Shown here piece by piece: positions 31,721-44,300 of a stretch of 64,000 bases of DNA. Source of the stretch: Oryza sativa Japonica Group (taxonomy: Eukaryota > Streptophyta > Magnoliopsida > Poales > Poaceae); assembly GCF_034140825.1 (NCBI RefSeq), contig NC_089039.1, forward strand, positions 26,299,001 through 26,363,000. The letters are read 5' to 3'. The position numbers were made by a program, and so were the translations under genes. Within the stretch, counting starts at the first letter, position 1, and the number at the start of each line of letters is the position of its first letter. Below the pieces are notes generated by a model. The model saw only the letters and a program-made list of their open reading frames with translations. It did no database searches and was not told where the DNA came from.

Positions 31721-33080
31721 TACAGCCCAATTAAATCAGCCATTTATGATGGGGGTCTGTTTGGTGAGGTGGGTAGTGGTACTATACTCTCCTAGGAGCA
31801 AGTTTAATATTACCTCCGTGGCTCTATCCTAGAAGAGTATAGTTTTAAACTGTTTATATCCAATTATATTCAATATTTGACCGTCTGTCTTATTTAAAAT
31901 TTTGATGATTAATATTTTTTTTATTAGATGATAAAACATAAATAGTACTTTATGTATGGCTATTTTTTTAATTTTTTATAAACTTTTTAAATAAAACGGA
32001 CAATCAAACGTTGGATACGGAAATCCATAACTGTACTTAAATAGGTAAACTTATTTATATTTATTTTAGACAATCACTACATGATGGCCCATCTTCACCA
32101 ACTGACTACTACTGTTGGCAAAACGTCGGTACACAGAACACATCATTTGTAGGCAAATATGTATATAGCACTGCCAACGTATTATGTGTCGGCGATTCTA
32201 GTCTTTTGAGACAAACAAAATGTCGGTGATTCATGGGCAACGTATTATCTGTCGACAAAACAATTGCCTTCACGCCAACAGTCGGCAAAGGGTACATCAC
32301 GGGGGCAGAAATTTAGATTAGCTCACCAAGTCGAGCGCACAATAGGCTAGAAAAAATGGATTGCACGGGCTAAAAGGGGACAAAACCCTTCTCTCTACCC
32401 TTCTTCTCCCAGTCAAAAACCTAGATCCACAGTCACATTTCTCCTCCTTTGAAGTCCATTGTCGCCACCAGCACCACCGCACATCGCCCCCATCGGTTCC
32501 TTCCCTTCCCCTCGCCCCATCGCTCCCCTGCCACCACCAGCTCCCCTTCCCATGGAGAAAATGGACATTTGGCCACGTTCAAAAAGCGGTTTCGCTGAAA
32601 TGCCATCCCAAAAACGCATTTCGCTAAAATGCCAATCTAAAGCGCGAGATCACAGCTACTTTGCCATTTTCTCCATTTTCGTCATTTTCAATTCCATTTT
32701 CGTTGGAATTCTACTTGATGAGACCAAATTGCCCCTGCTCGTCGGCTGAAAGGGGATTGAGATCGAGCGCGGCGAGTAGATAATATTAACACAGACTCCA
32801 ATCGCGCATTTCATCACCATATGGGAACGGTGGAGAAACAAGGTTGGTGGCCTCTTCACAGAGCACATGCTGAATTTAAGGGAAATAGTGGATTGTTTTT
32901 AGATGGAATCACTTAACACGATGTAGTTCATATTGTAGGATTAAGCATAAGAAGCAAGACTACCAGAGAAGGTGAACAAGGAGATCATAAAAAAAAATCT
33001 TTTTTAAGTTGAAAGAACCGAGCTCTAAAATATAGAATGGACCCTAAGGGTTGGGTTGTTCATCCATTAATACGTTCCTT
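31721..33080. other. Repeat-derived intergenic DNA, no gene seen
   Basis: 31820-32045 holds a diverged relative of the neighbouring MITE (GTTTTAAACTG...AATAAAACGGACAATCAAACG). 32070-32300 starts near CACTACATGATGG and repeats GTCGGC/TGCCAAC words, possibly a CACTA terminus. 32540-32640 has repeated CATTTCGCTGAAATGCC words found in rice repeats. None can be bounded. Confidence 0.35.
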
Positions 33081-34090
33081 GAGCTAGCTTCAGAAAGTTG
33101 GTAGACCGGTGTTGGAATTTTAGTCTGACCATCTTTACATCGTTGGTTCGACTGTTGATGGGATCTCGATCTGACAGTCAGTGTTCCTCCAGTCTAACCG
33201 CTGGTGCTCGTGCAAGACAACTGGTAGAAGACAAAAACACAACTCGACAAAATAAGCTGATCAACTTTATATTACATCAAGATGTGTTTATAAAGTGTCT
33301 CCAAGCACTTCTCTCTCAACTTTCAAACTCAACTCGAGAGTCAAGACCTAAAGATAACCCTAATTTTTCACCTTAAAAAAGTGTTACCTCTTGATGCTCA
33401 ACCTTATTTATTTGTACATAAAGGCACTCCACAAAAGCCAAAATCCTACTTAAATTAGGAATCCTACTTCTATATATAGAAAAGCCTCCCAAACCATGTA
33501 TTATTTTATCTCTTTGTAAATTCAAACCCTAAATCCTACTTCAGCTAGTACTCTTTTCAACTTTGACTTTTTCTTTTATCTACACACATCTCGCTTATGC
33601 CAAACAAAAACTCCATCTCCAGTTTATTGTTCAATCTTTAGCCTTAGCATATTGTATAATCTTCTTGATCGTTAGGACAACTATACTTAAGTCAATTCCA
33701 ATCCACCATAGACAGTTCTCAGCCTTAAGCAACACTTATATATGGGAAACGAAGAAACCATATCCGACTTTCCTAACTTAAACTCACATTAGCATAAACA
33801 CAATACACATACGAAATAATTGGAAGCCATAAACATCACGGAATTAACATAAAAAAATAACTCAAAATCCAATATAATCAAGAATGTTCTGGTCTAATTG
33901 CACCTCAGCCATCAGTTCGGCCGCCCATGCGCATCCGGTCTAATCGGACTTAAGCTCTGGTTGGACCACCTGTACACCGACCCTTCACCAACACAACCAC
34001 AACAATTCAACAATCGGACTAACCATCACCATGGCCAATTGTTCATCACGACATATAACTCAAGACAATGATTCCTACAACGATTTCACA
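33080..34090. other. Probable old LTR-retrotransposon fragment
   Basis: The wording (GGTCTAATCGGACT, GACCATCTTTACATCGTTGG and similar, with no coding frame) resembles LTR sequence of rice gypsy elements, but no matching second LTR or target duplication was found. Confidence 0.3.
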
Positions 34091-34129
34091 CACATATGTA
34101 CACAACAACTCCATCGAGCTGGTGGGTAT

Positions 34130-35024
34130 GAGCATCTCCAACAGTCTCTTCAAATTTGACTCTAAATATTGATTTGGCCAGTTTGTCAAAAATTTGGATG
34201 GCCAAATTTGTATTTCACTCCAATAGACTCTCTATTACACTGTCCAACCTAAATAGTGAGTCCCATATGTTAGGCTCACTACCCTTTTTCAACCCCTCCT
34301 CTCCCTCTCTCCTATTCTTCTCCTCTCTCTCCATACCACCGCCTCTCTCATCCCCACCGCCACACTGCCACCCCTGGTCCCCGCCCACGCCGCCATAGCA
34401 TTCCCCAATGCGCTCGAGGTCGGTGCACCCGCTGCCTCCAACGAGGTCCTCCGATCCATATCCGTGGACGCCGACAGCGAAGTTGGCGGTGGGGATGGCG
34501 GCCCCGATGACGATGGTGGCGGAGAGGTGAGCACGGGAGGTGGTGAAGATGAAGGTGGTGGCGGATGGCGGCCCAGACCTCAGCGACGATAGGCAACTGA
34601 GTGGATGGCGATCCAGACCACGGCACAACGGCGGTTGTGCAGATGGCGAACGAGGCGAGCACGGGAGATGGCGCAAGAGGGCAGGGAAAGGGAGGGTAGG
34701 GGCAGCGGGGCGGCAAAGCTTCGGCTCCGGCTCGCCATCCTCCCTCCTTGCTATCGCGCCGCAGTGGGGCGCCTCCCACTTCCGCTTTCCTCGGCTACGG
34801 CGACGGGACTAACTACAGCGGCTGCAGACGGGGAGAGAAGGAAGGTGGGGCTCACCATTAGCAAGCCAAATAGCATGGCCAAATCTGGCCACTCACTGGG
34901 GGAGTTTAGCCAGCCGGATGGCTTGGCAAGCCGGATAGAAATTCTGCTGGAATACGTTTTTTTTTGTCTATAATGGCTAAATTTTGGCTTGGAGAGTGGG
35001 ATAGAGAGATTGTTGGAGATACTC
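34130..35024. mobile_element. Element with GAGCATCTCCAACA ends and gene-like interior
   Basis: Inverted ends GAGCATCTCCAACAGTCTC and GAGTATCTCCAACAATCTC bound an 895-bp element; subterminal words such as GGCCAAATTTG and GCCAAATAGCATGGCC also recur inverted. Flanks are TAT and TAA, so the target duplication is unclear. The middle (34380-34830) is strongly GC-rich with codon-like texture, suggesting captured gene sequence. PIF/Harbinger-like is my best guess, MULE the alternative. Confidence 0.55.
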
Positions 35025-35670
35025 TAACGTGCAATCCCTGACAGCCCTTTCTGCAGCCCATGTAGGCCTGCGGGTTGGGGCCAATGCTTTTCACATAAAA
35101 CGAGATAAAGACCAAGTTGATGGAGATAAAGTTGATGCACAAATGGATATATGTGATATTTTAAAGCAACTTCCATAACGAAACGTACCGTTCAGTAGTT
35201 TGAAAAGCATGCTAATGGAAATGGAGGGAAAATCATAATCTTCATAAGAAAATAACAGGGCCTTACTCATCTGTGTTTATTGCATTCTTGAATGATTGAT
35301 AGCACTATATCATAGCAGTGTGATCATATGCTTTTCTTTCCTTCTGTCTGTTCTCTTGGTCGAGTTTTATGATCATCTGAGTTTTATGATTGATAGCACT
35401 ATATCATAAAACTCCTAGTACGTAGCACATAATTTATGTTCTAAATAAGAAAAACTATATAAATTTTAATACGTAAATTCTAAAATTTTATAAAACCATA
35501 CTGTTAACCATTTTGACGTACTCTTATATAAAAAAAATTTAAAAAATATGAGCATTTATATGATGGATAAAATCTTCGTAAATTTACAGTGAGATTGTGA
35601 ACTCAAAAGTACGATAGATCAAAGTCAAAATGATCAATATTATGTTCTCGTTTCAGCCTTTTCCCTTTCC
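35025..35670. other. AT-rich intergenic, no gene seen
   Basis: No coding signal; a short direct repeat ATGATTGATAGCACTATATCATA occurs at about 35293 and 35386. Confidence 0.4.
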
Positions 35671-35675
35671 CATGC

Positions 35676-35923
35676 TGTAACATCTTGCCTCTCCCAGGCC
35701 GGGCCCGCTTACATCTGGCAGCTTTCAGATGTCATAGACTGCCCTCATTCGTGTGTATCCGGAAAGAATTTTCCAGTCAGTCACCCATCCCGAAATTGCC
35801 CCAAACCACTCGTATGCACCCGGGAAGAATTTCCTAGTCGGTGTTCGGCTTTCGGAAAAAAGTTGCAACTTGTTGATATGAGTATTCTATAAATCCTATT
35901 AAGTCATAAGCTGGGATGTTACA
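35676..35923. mobile_element. Solo LTR, Cassandra-like (5S-rRNA-like box)
   Basis: A 248-bp segment begins TGTAACATC and ends GATGTTACA, with a perfect 5-bp target duplication CATGC on both sides (35671-35675, 35924-35928) and no internal region, so it is a solo LTR left by recombination. Inside, CCAGTCAGTCACCCATCCC and nearby words resemble the complement of the 5S rRNA gene promoter region, as in Cassandra TRIM elements. The solo LTR itself is well supported; the Cassandra name is an inference. Confidence 0.65.
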
Positions 35924-36234
35924 CATGCCCACGAGCACTTTTAATTTTCCATTATTATAAGGAAACTTTCTACATATACATTTAAAACATATTTAGTAAA
36001 GTTTACAATGAGAAAATATTCAATGAACACGTAGGCGTGGCCGTGTGCACGGGGAAACCCGTTCTTGCGCACACGTACGTTTCAGGGGAAAATGGTGCTA
36101 AAAAAGGAGTGAAAACGTCATTAGGCTTAATCAGAAACAAAAAAAAGAAAGGACAGATTTGGGCGAGCGTCATGCACGATACTCTGGAAAGGCGTAATAT
36201 CCTGTGTCTTGGATGGTCACGAATTCACGTTGTC

Positions 36235-37084
36235 CTAGCGGATGTTGGCTGTACGGTCCATGTCCGACATGAACCGGGCAAACGCCGAGCGCGACGAGCC
36301 GCCGTCGGCCCAGGCCGTGGCCGCGCCTTCCTTGTGCGCCGTGACCCGCGCCCTGAGCTGGCTGCCTGCCTCGGACTCCATCACCAGCCTCACCTTGGCC
36401 TCCAATTCCTCGGCCGTGACAAGGCCCTGCTTCCACCCGGCCATCTCCACAGCGATGTCCATCTCCTCCACCATAAGAACCATGTTCATCTTCTGCTCCG
36501 AGTGCAGCGGCCAGCACAGCATCGGCACGCCCGCGGTGATCCCCTCCAGCACCGAGTTCCACCCACAGTGCGTCACAAACGCGCCGGTCGCCCGGTGGTA
36601 GAGCACGTCCACCTGTGGCGCCCACAGCTTGACGACGACGCCGCGGCCGGTGGTTCGCTCCAAGAACCCCGCCGGGAGGAGTGCGTCGACGTCCGGCTCG
36701 GCACGGGGATTGAACGAGTCGTCGTCGTCGTCGATGGCGACGCGAGGCGCGCGCACCACCCACAGGAACCTTTGGCCGGACTTCTCCAGGCCGACGGCGA
36801 TCTCCCTGAGCTGCTCCACGGAGTGGCTGCCCGCGCCTGTGCTGCCAAAGCAGAGGAACACGACGCTGCGTTCCGGTTGCCTGTCAAGCCACGCAAGGCA
36901 CTCATGCCTCTCTGCTCTATCTCTCCTCTCGTCGGCCTTCTCGACCAACGGCCTGATGCAGTAGAACGGCGGCAATGCCGGGCCGCCGTGGTGACACCGC
37001 GAGTCCCTGAGCGCGTTCACCACCCGCGGCTCCAGCGACTCGAACGTGTTCACCAGGAAACCTTTGGAACATTGCGCGTTCCTG
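36235..37084 (-). pseudogene. UDP-glycosyltransferase F, 3' part
   Basis: C-terminal 280 or so codons of a UGT, from [20 protein letters not shown] to the stop, including an intact PSPG box ([25 protein letters not shown]). The N-terminal part is at 42567-43182, separated by a gypsy element. The two parts are in frame across the insertion point if one target duplication copy is discounted. Sister of E and G. No other damage to this part was noticed, so decay after the insertion has been slight. Confidence 0.9.
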
Positions 37085-37411
37085 TGTTACATCCGACACC
37101 TGATGATGAACAGGAACAAGTGTCCAAGATCGCTGGCTCTGTTCAGAGTACGGCCCAGCAACGGCCTGTTCGTGTAACTAGGCCCAACCCGAAGTATAAG
37201 GGTGGAAACTGGGTTAACTAGCTGTATATAAAGGAGGGAGAGAGAATCGGGAGGATGACATGTAAAGACAGAATTTCCAACTCAATACAAACTCAATATC
37301 TCTCTCTCTCTCTCTACATCTCTGTCTTTCTCTCTGTTTGTTCTCCTCTTCTTCTTCCGAACTCTCTCTGATTCTCTGAAAATATCTTGCTTCTCTTCCA
37401 AGTCGGTAACA
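37085..37411 (+). repeat. Left LTR of the gypsy element
   Basis: About 327 bp with a TATA-like GTATATAAAGG and a CT-rich leader (CTCTCTCT run). Confidence 0.93.
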
Positions 37412-40400
37412 TTTGGTATCAGAGCCGCAATCCTGGAGAAACCTCAGTTCAAAACTCATCTTCAGATCCAAGTCGACGACATGGCGAAGCAAAACGAGGG
37501 ATTCGAGAAGACTTTGTTGGAGATTCAAGCGGCGATCGGAACCATGGTCGTCAAGCAAGGAGAGACACAAGAGATGCTGCTCAAACTGGACAAATCTGTG
37601 GCTGGATGGCGACCTCAAGTTGATGCTGCTATACAAGGGTTGCAGCACGACATGGAGGAGCTGAAGCTGCATGTCCTCAAGTTGGAGAAGCAGAGCGAGG
37701 AGGGCGGCAATTCGTCGAACACCTCGCAGGCGTCAAGGATGGCGGAGGAAGGGAGTCACCAAACTCCTCTGCTTCCTACGCCCAGCACGCCGCCGTTGTT
37801 TTCCGGAACAGCGGCGAGCGAACTCGGTCCAGATGGCCACCGCGTCGCAAATTTTCACCGGGGGAAGGCATCGGGGGTAGTTCATACTCTCGGGCCACCT
37901 CCGGTCAAGGGTACGTACCAAATTCCCACTGAATTTTCTGTTCCTCATGGGATTGAGTTTGGCGCAAATTCGAGTCGGGGAAATCGGGATTTGCATGGGG
38001 AGCAAGGGTTCAATCATAGACTACCAAAGTTGGATTTTCCTCAGTTTGATGGCTCGGATCCACAGGGTTGGAGGTTGCGTTGTGAGCATTATTTTGGGGT
38101 TTATGGAACTCATCCAAATTTGTGGGTTTGGGTAGCCACCATTTACTTCATGGGGAGGGCAGCGTCTTGGCTACGTTCATCTCGTGCTCATGAAGTTTTT
38201 GTCGATTGGGGTCGATTCTGTGAAGCGGTGAACCGAAAATTCGATAGAAATCAACATCGGCAACTGATTCGACAGCTTGATCAGATTAAACAAACCGGTT
38301 CAGTGAGCGAGTTTTATGAATGGTTTGATGATCTGATGAATCAGTTGTTGACGTATGATCCTATGTATAACACTTTGAATTTGGTTCACCAGTTCATAGA
38401 AGGGTTGCGTTTTGACATTCGCAAAGCTGTTTTGTTACATTGCCCCAAGGATTTGGAGTCTGCTCTGGTTTTGGCTCTATTACAGGAGGAGTTGTCTGAG
38501 CGGAATCAAGAGCAAAGGAAATTTGGGGATGGATCGCAGAAGTTTAAAAATGCATATCCATTACCATTGCCACCAACCAAGGCTCTGAAATCTGAGGAGA
38601 AGAAGGGTGGAGAGCTCAATCGGGGTACTAATCTTTCTGACAAGGTTAGTGCACTTCGATCGTTTCGTCGTGCACAAGGTTTGTGTTACTTATGTGCCGA
38701 AAAGTGGTCGCCGACACATAAATGTTCAGGAACAGTTCAGCTTCACGCTGTTCAGGAGCTCTTTGCACTATTTCCTGACAACGTAAATGAGGATCAGGCT
38801 GGCATATCTTCTGAAGATAGTGATTCTTCATTGTTAGCTATGTCAGTTCATGCTGTTCAGGGTACTGATTCTCAGTCTACCATTCGGTTACAAGGCAAAA
38901 TTCAGGGGTTGAATATACTGATGCTTGTGGATTCTGGTAGTTCGGCTAGCTTTGTCAGTGATCAATTGGCTGACCGTCTTACTGGAGTTCAGTTCTTAGC
39001 TCATCCTCTGTCTGTTAAGGTGGCCAATGGACAGGTGTTGCATTGTCAGAAAGAAATGCCTTCTGCTGAATGGTTTGTTAGTGGTCAGAAGTTCTTGACC
39101 ACATTTAAAGTGGTGGCTTTGGGAGGTTATGATGCAATATTAGGCATGGATTGGTTAACTAAGTATAGTCCAATGCACATTGATTGGCAGCTTAAGTCTA
39201 TTCACTTGATAGTTATGGGTCATGAAGTTTTGTTGCGTGGGGTGCAGTCCAATACGTCTGATTGTGCTTTGATTTCTAGTCAGCATTTACAGCATCTGCA
39301 CAGTATCGACTCAGTGGCAGGTTTGGTTCACTTATGTGCTGCCCTCAGTGATTCTACAGACCAGTTATCCTCAATTCCAGATGCTGTCCAGTCTTTGGTA
39401 CAGGAATTCTCTCATTTATTTGAGGAACCAAGTGGATTACCTCCTGCTCGAGATTATGACCATACAATTCCTTTGATTCCTGGGGCTGTGCCAGTTAATG
39501 TGAGACCTTACCGTTATACACCTGCTCAAAAGGATGAGATCGAAAAACAAGTTAAGGATATGTTACAAAAAGGAATTATTCAGCCAAGTGCTAGTCCTTT
39601 TTCTTCTCCTGTTTTGTTAGTCAAAAAGAAAGATGGCACGTGGAGGTTTTGTGTGGATTATCGCCATCTTAATGCTATCACTGTCAAAAACAAGTATCCT
39701 CTTCCAATAATTGATGAGTTAATGGATGAATTGGCGGGAGCTTGCTGGTTTTCTAAGCTTGATTTGCGTTTAGGGTATCATCAAATTCGGATGGCAGTTG
39801 GTGAGGAGGCTAAGACAGCTTTTAAAACTCACAATGGTCATTTTGAATTCAAGGTGCTTCCCTTCGGACTTACGAGTGCTCCAGCTACCTTCCAGGGGGT
39901 GATGAATACAGTTTTAGCTGATCAATTGCGTCAAAATGTCTTGGTCTTTGTTGATGACATTTTGGTATACAGTCGCACTTTGGAGGAGCACAAGAATCAT
40001 CTGCGTCAGGTGTTTGAGACTCTGAGTAAGCATCAGTTACGAGTCAAATTATCCAAATGTTCTTTTGCACAGACTCAACTGTCTTATCTAGGGCACATTA
40101 TTAGTGCTGATGGAGTTTCAACAGATCCAGAAAAGATTCAGGTGGTTCGGCAATGGCCAGTTCCTGTATCTGTTAAAGATGTGTGCAGCTTCCTAGGTTA
40201 GGCAGGGTATTATCGCAAGTTTGTCCGACATTTTGGCATCATTAGTAAGCCATTTACTGAGCTATTGCGTAAAGGGCAGCCTTTTATCTGGACTCAACAC
40301 CATCAAAAAGCTTTTGACACTTTGAAACAGAGTCTGATATCAGCACCGGTGTTGGTCATGCCCGATTTCCAGAAAATGTTTGTGGTGGAGACTGATGCTT

Positions 40401-42232
40401 CTGACCGAGGAATTGGTGCTGTGCTTATGCAAGATCAGCATCCGGTGGCATTTTTGAGTAAGGCTTTAGGACCTCGGACTCAAGTTCTTTCCACTTATGA
40501 GAAGGAAAGTCTGGCTATTATTCTTGCTGTTGATCATTGGCGCTCGTATTTACAACACGAGGAATTTTTAATTCGCACTGATCACCGCAGTCTGGCCTTT
40601 CTTGATAACCAACGATTAACCACCTCTTGGCAACATAAAGCAATGACTAAGTTGTTGGGTCTTCGTTATCGAATTGTTTACAAGAAAGGATTAGAGAATG
40701 GAGCTGCAGATGCTTTATCTCGTAGATCTTCTGATGGTCTTCCAATTTTGAGTGCATTATCTGTTGGTCTACCGGATTGGTTACAGGATGTTGTTTCGGG
40801 TTATAAATCTGATCCCGAAGCTCTTCAGCTTTTGCATTCTTTTAAGGAAGGTACACCTCATTCTGCTCATTTTGAGTTGCAAAATGGTATTCTTTATTTC
40901 AAGAAACGTGTTTGGGTGGGCAATAATCGGCAGTTTCAGCAGCAAGTTCTAGCAAATTTGCACACTGCTGCTCTAGGGGGCCATTCTGGAATTCAAGTAA
41001 CTTATCAGCGCGTTAAGCAGCTGTTTGCTTGGCCAGGTTTAAGGCAAACTGTGCAGGATTTTGTGCACAGTTGTGTAGTCTGTCAACAAGCTAAACCTGA
41101 ACATGTGCCTTATCCAGGGTTACTACAACCAGTTCAAATACCTGAACATGCTTGGCAAGTCATATCAATGGATTTTATTGAAGGATTGCCCCGTTCAGCC
41201 TCTTATAATAGCATTTTGGTGATTGTGGATAAGTTCACTAAGTTTGCTCATTTTTTGCCTTTATCCCATCCATTCACTGCTGTGTCTGTGGCACAATTAT
41301 TCATGGACAGAATTCATTCAATACATGGACTACCGCTGGCCATCATTTCTGATCGTGATCGAGTGTTCACCAGTATTTTTTTGGAAGGAATTGTTTCGGC
41401 GTTCTGGCACTCAATTACGAATGAGCTCTTCTTATCATCCACAAACGGATGGGCAAACGGAGCGCGTGAATCAATGTTTGGAAATGTTTCTGCGCTGTTT
41501 TGTTCATGCTTGTCCATCTAGGTGGAGTCAGTGGTTATCTCTTGCTCAATTTTGGTACAACACTTCATTTCATTCTGCCTTGATGTTGACTCCTTTTGAA
41601 GCAATGTTTGGTCATAAACCTCGTCATTTTGGGCTCTCAGTGGATTCGGTTGGGGTGCCTAGTGCATTGGATAGTTGGATGCAGGATCGTCATAACATGC
41701 AAAGTTTGATTCATCATCATTTGGTTCGAGCTCAACAAAGAATGAAGAGTCAGGCTGATTCTAAGCGTACTGATCGTGTGTTTGCGGTTGCTGATTGGGT
41801 TTTTATGAAGCTTCAGCCTTATGTGCAGCAATTTGTCATGACTCGTGCTAATCAGAAGCTGGCTTTCAAGTTCTATGGGCCCTTTCAGATCCTTCAGCGT
41901 GTGGGTTCTGTTGCCTATAAGTTGCAATTACCTGCTACCAGTTTGATTCATCCAGTGGTGCATGTGTCTCAATTGAAGAAAGCAGTAGCTGCTTCTGAAG
42001 TTGTTCAATCAACATTACCACGATTGGATCCTGATTCTGGGCATCTGGCTACTCCAGTAGAGGTTCTGCAACAGCGGCTACGTCGTCGTGGTGATAAGAT
42101 GATTGTTCAAGCTTTAGTTCGTTGGTCTGGTACTTCGTCTTCCACCACTTCTTGGGAAGATCTGGAGGAGTTAAGGCATCGCTTTCCTTCTGCCACAGCT
42201 TGGAGTCAAGCTGTGTTTCAAGGAAGGGGGAA

Positions 42233-42566
42233 TGTTACATCCGGCACCGGCACACCTGATGATGAACAGGAACAAGTGTCCAAGATCGCTGGCTCTGTTC
42301 AGAGTACGGCCCAGCAACGGCATGTTCGTGTAACTAGGCCCAACCCGAAGTATAAGGGTGGAAACTGGGTTAACTAGCTGTATATAAAGGAGGGAGAGAG
42401 AATCGGGAGGATGACATGTAAAGACAGAATTTCCAACTCAATACAAACTCAATCTCTCTCTCTCTCTCTCTCTACATCTCTGTCTTTCTCTCTGTTTCTT
42501 CTCCTCTTCTTCCGAATTCTCTCTGATTCTCTGAAAATATCTTGCTTCTCTTCCAAGTCGGTAACA
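42233..42566 (+). repeat. Right LTR of the gypsy element
   Basis: About 334 bp, slightly longer than the left LTR because of small indels near the start and in the CT run. The coding frame of the element extends into this LTR and stops at 42377. Confidence 0.93.
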
Positions 42567-43182
42567 TCCTGCGGCTCACGTTCATCATGGCCTTGTACAC
42601 TTGACTCTCTGGGTGTTCGAGAAATTGGGAGAAGAGGTGAGATGCCGGCATGGGAGGGAGGCCAGGGAGCTCGAGAGGGTTGTCTCCTAGCTCCCTGAAG
42701 CTCGGCTCACCCTCTGCACGGATCGAAGGAAGCTGGAGGAAGATGGCAAAGGCGCCCAAGTTCGCCGGGTGGAAGACGAAGCCGGGGACGTTGAGCCTCT
42801 CGCCGACGTCGAGCGCTTCGACGGAGAGAGAATCCACGACGAAGGCGTGTACGCCTCCGGGAAGCATGGAGCAGAGGAAATCATGGAGGCACTCGTTGTG
42901 TCGCCTCACGAGGTCCAGGTACCCGAGGAGGAGGAAGTCGCCGTCGTCGGTGGCGGTGGCGGGAGGGAGCTCGACGCGGGGGAGCCTGTGGAAGCGTACG
43001 GTGGGCTTGGATGAGACGACGCGGTCGACGGTGGCAGGGAAGGCGGTGTGCTGCTGGAAGGCGGGGTCGATGAGCGCGACGGCGACGGCATAACCGTGGT
43101 CGACGAGCTCGTCGGCGAGCTGCATCATGGGGAGGAAGTGGCTGACGGCGACCCCGGGGTAGAGCACGATGGTCTTCTTCAT
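42567..43182 (-). pseudogene. UDP-glycosyltransferase F, 5' part
   Basis: N-terminal 205 codons of UGT F, starting MKKTIVLYPGVAVSHFLPMM with the catalytic His15 and VVDSLSVEALD, ending in YKAMMNVSRR at the gypsy insertion. It lies between the gypsy element and a foldback MITE. Strongly similar to the N-terminal halves of E and G. Confidence 0.9.
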
Positions 43183-43423
43183 TGTGGGCTCTGAATTTTC
43201 TAGCTGGTTTGCAGTCTACGTCGGAAATTACTGAGTGGTCTCCCGACGATCTGGCGTTTGAGGGGAGAAGAAAGCTTGGTGGCAGTTAAAGCTCGACGAA
43301 TGAACGCGATCATTGATGATTCGGAACGCTGTTTGATGAGATGGGTAGTGTGGGGGTGGGTGGGTGCTGAGCCTGAGCTCCTACCATTTAAGTTCTTTTT
43401 GGTGGGAAAGTCTACATGAATTA

Positions 43424-43743
43424 AGGGGATGTCCTTTATTTTTTATGTCACCCGAAAAAATATTTAAAAAAATTAAAAAAATTAAGATATATCAATATGT
43501 GATATGCCACTCCATAAACATACATGTTCAAATTAACTTGTACAATTGGAAAAAAAATAACAAATTTTACTACGAATAGAACATGTAATTCGTGATCAAA
43601 TTTGTTGTTTTTTCTGAATTGTATAAGTCGAATTTTAACTTGTATATTTGTAAAAAAATTATCATATACAAATCTATTTGTTGGCATTTTTTATAATTTT
43701 TTGATGACTTTTCAAACACTACAAAACAAGGAGATGTCCTCCC
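43424..43743. mobile_element. Foldback MITE, second copy
   Basis: Left GGGGATGTCCTTTATTTT and right AAACAAGGAGATGTCCTCC are inverted ends, and the inner words GTGATATGCCACTCCATAAA and CTTGTATATTTGTAAAAAAA also pair. Related to 13836-14187. Confidence 0.65.
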
Positions 43744-44300
43744 AGAAAAGAAATCCACTTCCCTGTTAGGTGTACAGTGCGCCTCAATGATGTGAGAAGA
43801 AACTCTCTGATACATAAAGAAAAAGAAATATAAGGGGCTATTCGGATGGTTGTCCTAACTTACCAAGACACAAGTTAGTTATGTCACATTTAACGCATTA
43901 CCAGACCTTAGCTTGCCATAGAAACTATAGCTCTGCCACATCATCTTATATTTTGGGACAAAGATAGTATTGTTGAACTTACTATCAAATCTACAACGTG
44001 AGTGTAACTCAATTTATTATATTTCTGGTGGTGGAACGTGTTCATCCAGGTACAAGTTCTAGATTTGGCACCGGTGCTCGTATTTATGGCTAATTATTCT
44101 TTCAGTGGTAGATGATGTACCCGTCGACAGCGAGGCACATGGTGATTTCGCATTTACGGTGCTTCAATTTACAACTAATTATCTTTTCAAAGATAGACGA
44201 CGTGACAACAAGGCGCATGTGATTGGTGAATCTCATAATATGTGATGGGGTACTACTTCTTAATATTAGAAGACAATCAAATTCAATGGATAGCCACGTA

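Larger units (their letters stand above)
37085..42566 (+). mobile_element. Ty3/gypsy LTR retrotransposon (chromovirus), broken, in UGT F
   Basis: LTRs of about 327 and 334 bp (TGTTACATCC...GTCGGTAACA) with a perfect 5-bp target duplication TCCTG (37080-37084, 42567-42571). A primer site TTGGTATCAGAGCC follows the left LTR. The coding region, about 37481-42377, has gag, aspartic protease (LVDSGSSASFVS), reverse transcriptase (FVDDILVYS), RNase H, integrase, and a C-terminal chromodomain-like segment, the gypsy order with a chromovirus tail. The frame is interrupted in about two places, so this copy looks unable to make its full polyprotein. The LTRs show a few substitutions and short indels, suggesting an age of several hundred thousand years. 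Confidence 0.95.

Noticed and set aside
32070-32300. Possible CACTA element terminus
   Set aside because: Begins CACTAC and has repeated GTCGGC/TGCCAAC words, but no matching opposite end or 3-bp duplication could be found in the window.
36037-37221. 394-codon open frame antisense to UGT F
   Set aside because: It spans the 3' end of a UGT and a retrotransposon boundary; no gene would be built this way. Its composition is that of the UGT complement.
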